Assembly: GCA_018240025.1 (NCBI GenBank)
Contig: JAFEGM010000001.1
Span: 1 to 42,719 of the forward strand
Reading direction: 5' to 3'
DNA from: Verrucomicrobiota bacterium
GTDB lineage: Bacteria > Verrucomicrobiota > Verrucomicrobiia > Chthoniobacterales > SZAS-18
DNA length: 42,719 bases
Part shown: positions 38,794 through 42,719 of the stretch, piece by piece
How the letters are laid out: every line of letters starts with the position of its first letter
Position numbering within the stretch: the first letter of the stretch is position 1
Made by a program: the position numbers and the translations under genes
Notes under the pieces: generated by a model
The model's input: the letters and a program-made list of their open reading frames with translations, nothing else
Told to the model about the DNA's origin: nothing
The model's database searches: none

Positions 38794-40683
38794 TCAGTTT
38801 TTGCGCGGCTTCTTCGGGGCCGCAGGAGTCGCTTCGGCTTCCCCCTTGGTGGCGTCCCGACCGGCTTCCGGCGCCGCGGATTTGCCTTCCGTCTCGGGGG
38901 CTTCCGCACCGCGACCACCCTTGCCCTTGCGCGGCGCAGGATCGAAGGGCGATTTGGCGGCCTTGAACATGTTCACGCCGAAGCCGACGCCGGCAAAGGT
39001 GCCGACGAGGAGTTGCGGCGCGCTCAGCACGCCGCTGGATTTGAGCAGAATGCCGTCCTCCGTCCGCTCGGTCGTCAGGATGAGCGGGACGAGATGCCGG
39101 GCGATCGACTCCGTGTTCGGGAGCTTGTCGAGGTCGACCATTTTGGTGACCGACGGATTGTCGGAAACCGCCGGCGCGAGGCCGCGAGCCATGCCGTAGG
39201 CCTTCTCGAAGAGCCCGCGCAGATTGAGATAGAGCAGCGTCTGGTCCGGCGTGACACCCGCCAGCGCATCCTTGAACGCGGACGTGCCGTCCAGCCGCGT
39301 GGCGTTGCCACTGCGCGCCCGGACCACCGCGGAACGCAGCTCGGTTGGGCTGAGTCCGAGGAGCACGTGCTTGTCGGTGATGGCGATGGTGGGCGTGAGA
39401 GGCTTGCTCTGCGGCACCGCGGTCAGGGAGCGGTACTCCACGCCGTCCTCGACCTTGATCTTCCACTCGGAGCCCTTCGGCGTGCCTGCCTTCGCAACGG
39501 CGCGATCGATCAGGCGCACCGCGGTGGCCCGATCCTTCAATTCCAGCGAGAGAATCGCAGACGGCCAGGGCGCACCGTTCGGCCAGTCGAGCTGCAGCGA
39601 AGCTTCGTTCATGATGGCCTCCTTGATCTCCCGCAGCGGCAGTCCGGCGGCCTCGAGTTCGGCCAGCAGCTTGGCCACCGGCTCTTGCCCGCCGCGGCGA
39701 GGGCCCTTGTCCTTGGTCGTGTCCTGCGCTTCGCCGGCCTTCGGTTCCTCGGGGAAGCGGAGCATGGAGGTGAAATACAAGAGGGTCTCGCCCGTGGTGA
39801 AACTCATCGAGCGCTGCGAGATCTTGCCCGGTGCCCAGCCGGCCGCGCCCAGGCCGAAGATGGTGTCCTTCACCTGTCCATTGACGAGGGCGGTGGTCGC
39901 GCCCAGCGCCTTCAGCGCCGCCAGTTGCTCGCGGGCCTCGGCGTTGATCTTCGTGCCCGTCTGCTCCAGCGTCTCGAGCAGGAGCTTGGCCAGCGGCGGC
40001 GCAAAAACGTAGGCGAAGCTGTCGTGCCTCTCGGGCAGGCGCTTGATCACACCCTTGAACTCGGGGGTCTCCGCGAGCGCATTGGCCGCGCCCGCCTTCT
40101 TATCGTACCGGTCGAGGGCGCCTTTCACCATTTCGACCGAGCTGCCCAGGAAACACCACTTGTCGGCCACGCAAAGGGCGAGGGTCTTGTTCTTGCCCGA
40201 GAAGACTTCGATGGTGCGATTCCCGTGGGTCACGACGCTGGACTTGCCGTCCGGCTCGCTCTTGCGCGCGCTCGCGATCGGCTTCTCCAGCACCGGGTCG
40301 AGCGCGGGACGCCCACCCTCGAACTGGAAGCCCAGCACCGCGCTGGGCGTCTTCTGGTCGAACGAGGTGAAGGCCACGAAGAGGTTGCGCGGCTGCAGCG
40401 TGTCGAGCTTCGACAGCACGGCATTGGCCTCGTCCGGGATGGGTGGGATTTGCGAGATCGGCTTCCCGAAAAAGGTCTGCACCTCGGGTTCCTGCCAGAT
40501 CTTGTAGAGCGCGGAGCCCTTCCAGGAATCGATGGAACGCTTCGGGTCGGGCAGCGAAAGGTAGAGGAGCGCATCGCCCGGAGCGACTTCCGCGGCGGCC
40601 AAATCAGGAGCGAGGGCCGCGGGCGCGAAACGCGGCAGGAGGAGGGCAGCCGCGAGGGCGGCCGCGAAGAGGCGTGGCTTCAT
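38794..40683 (-). CDS. Exported DUF3352-like protein of unknown function
   Basis: 629 residues with a signal peptide (about 1-23, FAPAALA). The body shows two related halves of alternating strands and helices with patterns such as PGDALLYLSLPDP, QRSMSFTTGETLLYF, TPTIAITDKHVLLGLSPTELR and TPDQTLLYLNL, which resemble the DUF3352 family of periplasmic proteins of unknown role. A Lys/Gly/Ala/Pro-rich tail (about 585-629) ends the protein. The start ATG 40683 is fixed by the signal peptide. It is transcribed toward the secretion operon but is separated from it by a terminator and belongs to its own unit; the MIP channel gene is divergent. Confidence 0.7.
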   Translation of the reverse strand: MKPRLFAAALAAALLLPRFAPAALAPDLAAAEVAPGDALLYLSLPDPKRSIDSWKGSALYKIWQEPEVQTFFGKPISQIPPIPDEANAVLSKLDTLQPRNLFVAFTSFDQKTPSAVLGFQFEGGRPALDPVLEKPIASARKSEPDGKSSVVTHGNRTIEVFSGKNKTLALCVADKWCFLGSSVEMVKGALDRYDKKAGAANALAETPEFKGVIKRLPERHDSFAYVFAPPLAKLLLETLEQTGTKINAEAREQLAALKALGATTALVNGQVKDTIFGLGAAGWAPGKISQRSMSFTTGETLLYFTSMLRFPEEPKAGEAQDTTKDKGPRRGGQEPVAKLLAELEAAGLPLREIKEAIMNEASLQLDWPNGAPWPSAILSLELKDRATAVRLIDRAVAKAGTPKGSEWKIKVEDGVEYRSLTAVPQSKPLTPTIAITDKHVLLGLSPTELRSAVVRARSGNATRLDGTSAFKDALAGVTPDQTLLYLNLRGLFEKAYGMARGLAPAVSDNPSVTKMVDLDKLPNTESIARHLVPLILTTERTEDGILLKSSGVLSAPQLLVGTFAGVGFGVNMFKAAKSPFDPAPRKGKGGRGAEAPETEGKSAAPEAGRDATKGEAEATPAAPKKPRKN

Positions 40684-40862
40684 GAGGCGCCACCAGAGTC
40701 TCCGGTGGCCTGCTCTGTCAATGCCGGGCTGTGGCTCGGTCTGGAGAAGGCCTCCGATTGGCAAGAGGCGCGCGCGGCGGCGGAGCCATGCATTCGCCAC
40801 GGATTCGCGCTCGACTCCGCGCACTCCTGCGCAAACATCGCTCCACACCTCACTTCCCAGTC

Positions 40863-41492
40863 ATGAACAAGTATCTCGTCGAATTCATCGGAACCTTCTT
40901 TCTCGTCCTGACCATCGGCTGCTCCGTCATCGGCGGAGCCGCCCCCGCCCCGCTGGCCATCGGCATGGCGCTGGCGGTCATGATCTACGCCGGTGGGCAC
41001 ATCTCCGGCGCGCATTACAATCCGGCCGTCACGCTCGCCGTCACCCTGCGCGGCAAGTGCACCATGGGGGATGCCATTCCCTACATGATCTTCCAGGTCA
41101 TCGGCGCCGCCGCTGCCGCCTTCGCGGTCAAGTTCCTCTACGCCGGCAAGGTGGCGGCCATGAAGGCAGCCGCCCCGATCGAGGTCGGTCCCTCGCTGGT
41201 TGCCGAGTTCCTCTTCACCTTCGCGCTGGCCTGGGTGGTGCTGAACGTGGCCACCTCCAAGGACACGGAAGGCAATTCCTTCTACGGCCTGGCCATCGGC
41301 ATGACCGTGCTGGCCGGCGCGTTCTCGGTCGGCGGCATCTCCGGTGGAGCCTTCAATCCGGCCGTAGCCATCGGAGCGGCGCTGATGGGTCTGCTCGACT
41401 TCAGCCAGATCTGGATCCACCTCGCGGCCGATTTCGCCGGCGGCGCGGTCGCCGCCATCGCCTTCAAGGCGCTGAGCGCGAACGACAAGTAA
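40863..41492 (+). CDS. MIP-family channel (aquaporin-like) with altered filter
   Basis: 209 residues with six hydrophobic helices and two re-entrant NPA loops: HYNPAVT (NPA 53-55, preceded by GGHISGAH) and AFNPAVA (NPA 165-167, preceded by GGISGG). After the second NPA the residue that is arginine in almost all aquaporins and glycerol facilitators is Val168. That arginine forms the narrow aromatic/Arg filter, so this pore should be wider or less selective. Length is at the short end of the family. The protein sits in the inner membrane; the solute could be water, glycerol or another small neutral molecule. The start is ATG 40863. It is divergent from the DUF3352-like gene and 132 bases upstream of the ABC ATPase gene. 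Confidence 0.88.
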   Translation: MNKYLVEFIGTFFLVLTIGCSVIGGAAPAPLAIGMALAVMIYAGGHISGAHYNPAVTLAVTLRGKCTMGDAIPYMIFQVIGAAAAAFAVKFLYAGKVAAMKAAAPIEVGPSLVAEFLFTFALAWVVLNVATSKDTEGNSFYGLAIGMTVLAGAFSVGGISGGAFNPAVAIGAALMGLLDFSQIWIHLAADFAGGAVAAIAFKALSANDK

Positions 41493-41624
41493 GTGGAGCC
41501 GGGGGTGCCCAGCCGCCCCGTCCAGCCGAGCCTTCACAGATCGGGGTCGCATTTCCTGCGCATCCCACCGTCCGTTCGTTTTCCCGCTGGCCGCACCGAC
41601 GGGCCAGCGGAATGGTGCGGGCGC

Positions 41625-42380
41625 ATGATCGAAGCGCGCGCTCTTTCGAAGCAGTTTCGGGACTCGAGGAAGACCGTGATCGCGGTCGATCAAGTCAGCT
41701 TCCAAGTCCGGCCCGGGGAAATTTACGGTCTGCTGGGCGCCAACGGCGCGGGCAAGACGACCACCATGCGGATGCTGGCCACCATGCTGCGTCCGACCGG
41801 CGGCGCGGCTTCGATCTGCGGCCATGACGTCGCCACCGACCGCGAGGCCGCGCGGCGTTCGCTCGGGTTTCTCTCCACGGCCACGGCGCTCTACAACCGT
41901 CTGACGGCCTTCGAAATGGTGCAGTACTTCGGCCGCCTGCATGGACTCGACGACGCCGAGATCCGCACGCGCGCGCAGCGGATCTTCGAGCGGCTCGACA
42001 TGGGCGAATTCCGCGACCGCCGCTGCGAAAAACTCTCCACCGGGCAGAAGCAAAAGGTGTCGATCGCGCGGACCCTCATCCACGACCCGCCGGTCATGAT
42101 CTTCGACGAGCCGACCCTCGGGCTCGATGTGATGGCGGCGCGCACGATCGTCGAGTTCGTCCGCGAGTGTCGCGCCGCCGGCAAGGCGGTCATCTATTCC
42201 ACGCACATCATGAGCGAGGCGGAGAAGCTCTGTAATCGCCTCGGCATCATCCACGGCGGCCGGCTGCTGGCCGAGGGCACGCCGGCCGCGCTCCGGGCCG
42301 AGCATGCCCCGCAGGGCGATCTCGAAGACGCCTTCGTCCGCGTGGTCGAATCGTTCCGCGCCACTCCCGCCGCTGCATGA
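41625..42380 (+). CDS. ABC transporter ATP-binding protein, NatA-like
   Basis: 251 residues. Walker [12 protein letters not shown] (about 38-48), signature LSTGQKQK, Walker [13 protein letters not shown] and the H-loop STHIMSE are all present. The region [23 protein letters not shown] matches NatA-type ATPases that pair with a NatB permease and export sodium ions or drugs. ATG 41625 is the start; the stop overlaps the permease start by four bases, so the two are co-translated. The residues for ATP hydrolysis are complete. The ion or drug cannot be told from the sequence. Confidence 0.88.
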   Translation: MIEARALSKQFRDSRKTVIAVDQVSFQVRPGEIYGLLGANGAGKTTTMRMLATMLRPTGGAASICGHDVATDREAARRSLGFLSTATALYNRLTAFEMVQYFGRLHGLDDAEIRTRAQRIFERLDMGEFRDRRCEKLSTGQKQKVSIARTLIHDPPVMIFDEPTLGLDVMAARTIVEFVRECRAAGKAVIYSTHIMSEAEKLCNRLGIIHGGRLLAEGTPAALRAEHAPQGDLEDAFVRVVESFRATPAAA

Positions 42381-42719
42381 ACCCGATCGCCGCCGTCTAC
42401 CGCAAGGAGTTGACCGATCTGTTGCGCGACCGGCGCACGATCATCTCCATGATTGTCCTGCCGATGGTCATCATCCCGGCCATCATGGCCGGCTTCGGCA
42501 CGGTCTCCGCCCGCCTGGTCAAGGACGCCCTCGCCCAAGTGCCGAAAATCATGGTGCTCGGGGCCGAGCAGTCGCCCAAGGTGCGCGCCGCGCTGGAGAA
42601 GGAGAAGCAATTCGAGATCGTGCCCGCCGCGTCGGACTACGCCGCGCGCATCACCGACAAGTCGCTGCGGGCCGCGGTGGAGATCCCGGCCGATTTCGAT
42701 GCGCGTCTGGCCGCCGCCG
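42377..42719 (+). CDS. ABC-2 type permease, NatB-like, cut by the window end
   Basis: The first about 114 residues only; the gene continues beyond the window. It starts with [21 protein letters not shown] and a hydrophobic helix (about 24-42, SMIVLPMVIIPAIMAGF), then a periplasmic-looking domain (KIMVLGAEQSP, FEIVPAASDY), typical of the NatB/ABC-2 permease N-terminus. Its ATG overlaps the stop of the ATPase gene, forming a two-gene transporter operon. Confidence 0.85.
   Translation, partial: MNPIAAVYRKELTDLLRDRRTIISMIVLPMVIIPAIMAGFGTVSARLVKDALAQVPKIMVLGAEQSPKVRAALEKEKQFEIVPAASDYAARITDKSLRAAVEIPADFDARLAAA

Noticed and set aside
39013..40866. A 617-codon plus-strand open frame opposite the DUF3352-like gene
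   Set aside because: The minus-strand frame has a signal peptide, terminator and family resemblance; the plus frame has none.

Overview
The window is GC-rich bacterial chromosome that reads most like a Verrucomicrobiota genome, probably Opitutales/Opitutaceae. The inference rests on five things: an Oar-like TonB-dependent receptor, a PEP-CTERM protein paired with a TIGR02597-type exported protein, several lone pseudopilins, a scarcity of clear Shine-Dalgarno sequences, and short-period repeats in intergenic spacers. No rRNA, tRNA, CRISPR array, transposase or phage gene was seen. Taxonomy is inferred, not computed.

Layout. 1-3215: a heterodimer-like/MsbA-type ABC exporter, a repeat-rich spacer, a lipoprotein and a Coa1-like small membrane protein. 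3360-7826: a 1185-residue TonB-dependent receptor with a strong terminator, divergent from a secreted GDSL esterase (TesA type). 7840-18573: a co-directional minus-strand block with NagA, two overlapping hybrid histidine kinases, a phosphate acyltransferase (Pta/Ptb), a Ser/Thr protein kinase with an N-terminal zinc ribbon, and a small membrane protein. 18644-21112: ribulose-phosphate 3-epimerase, then a TIGR02597-like + PEP-CTERM operon whose leader contains a terminator-like hairpin. 21505-30473: STAS protein, M16 peptidase, CNNM/CorC membrane protein, ribosomal protein S14, a crotonase plus peroxisomal-type 2,4-dienoyl-CoA reductase pair, a TPR protein, a two-TM protein, a pseudopilin and long-form ribosome hibernation factor HPF. 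30858-33166: exported protein, small zinc-ribbon membrane protein, GuaB3-type IMP dehydrogenase. 33254-38697: a tightly coupled six-gene minus-strand operon. 38794-42719: a DUF3352-like exported protein, a MIP channel and the start of a NatAB-like ABC exporter that runs off the window.

The most unusual part is 33254-38697. Four of its five junctions overlap or nearly overlap, and it encodes in order a signal-peptide coiled-coil protein, a VirB8/TrbF-like protein, a VirB9/TrbG-like protein, a VirB10/TrbI-like protein, a type IV pilin-like protein and a PilT/VirB11/DotB-family ATPase. This is a type IV secretion core complex joined to type IV pilus parts, without VirB4, VirB6 or VirD4 and without relaxase or transfer genes. 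I regard it as the best candidate for an undescribed envelope machine; the family assignments of the VirB8-, VirB9- and VirB10-like proteins come from motif reading only.

Other points of interest are a hybrid kinase whose H-box lost its acidic residue next to the histidine, a MIP channel without the selectivity-filter arginine, a crotonase lacking one catalytic glutamate, and a family of paired inverted motifs (TTCGYGTGA type) bordering intergenic spacers.
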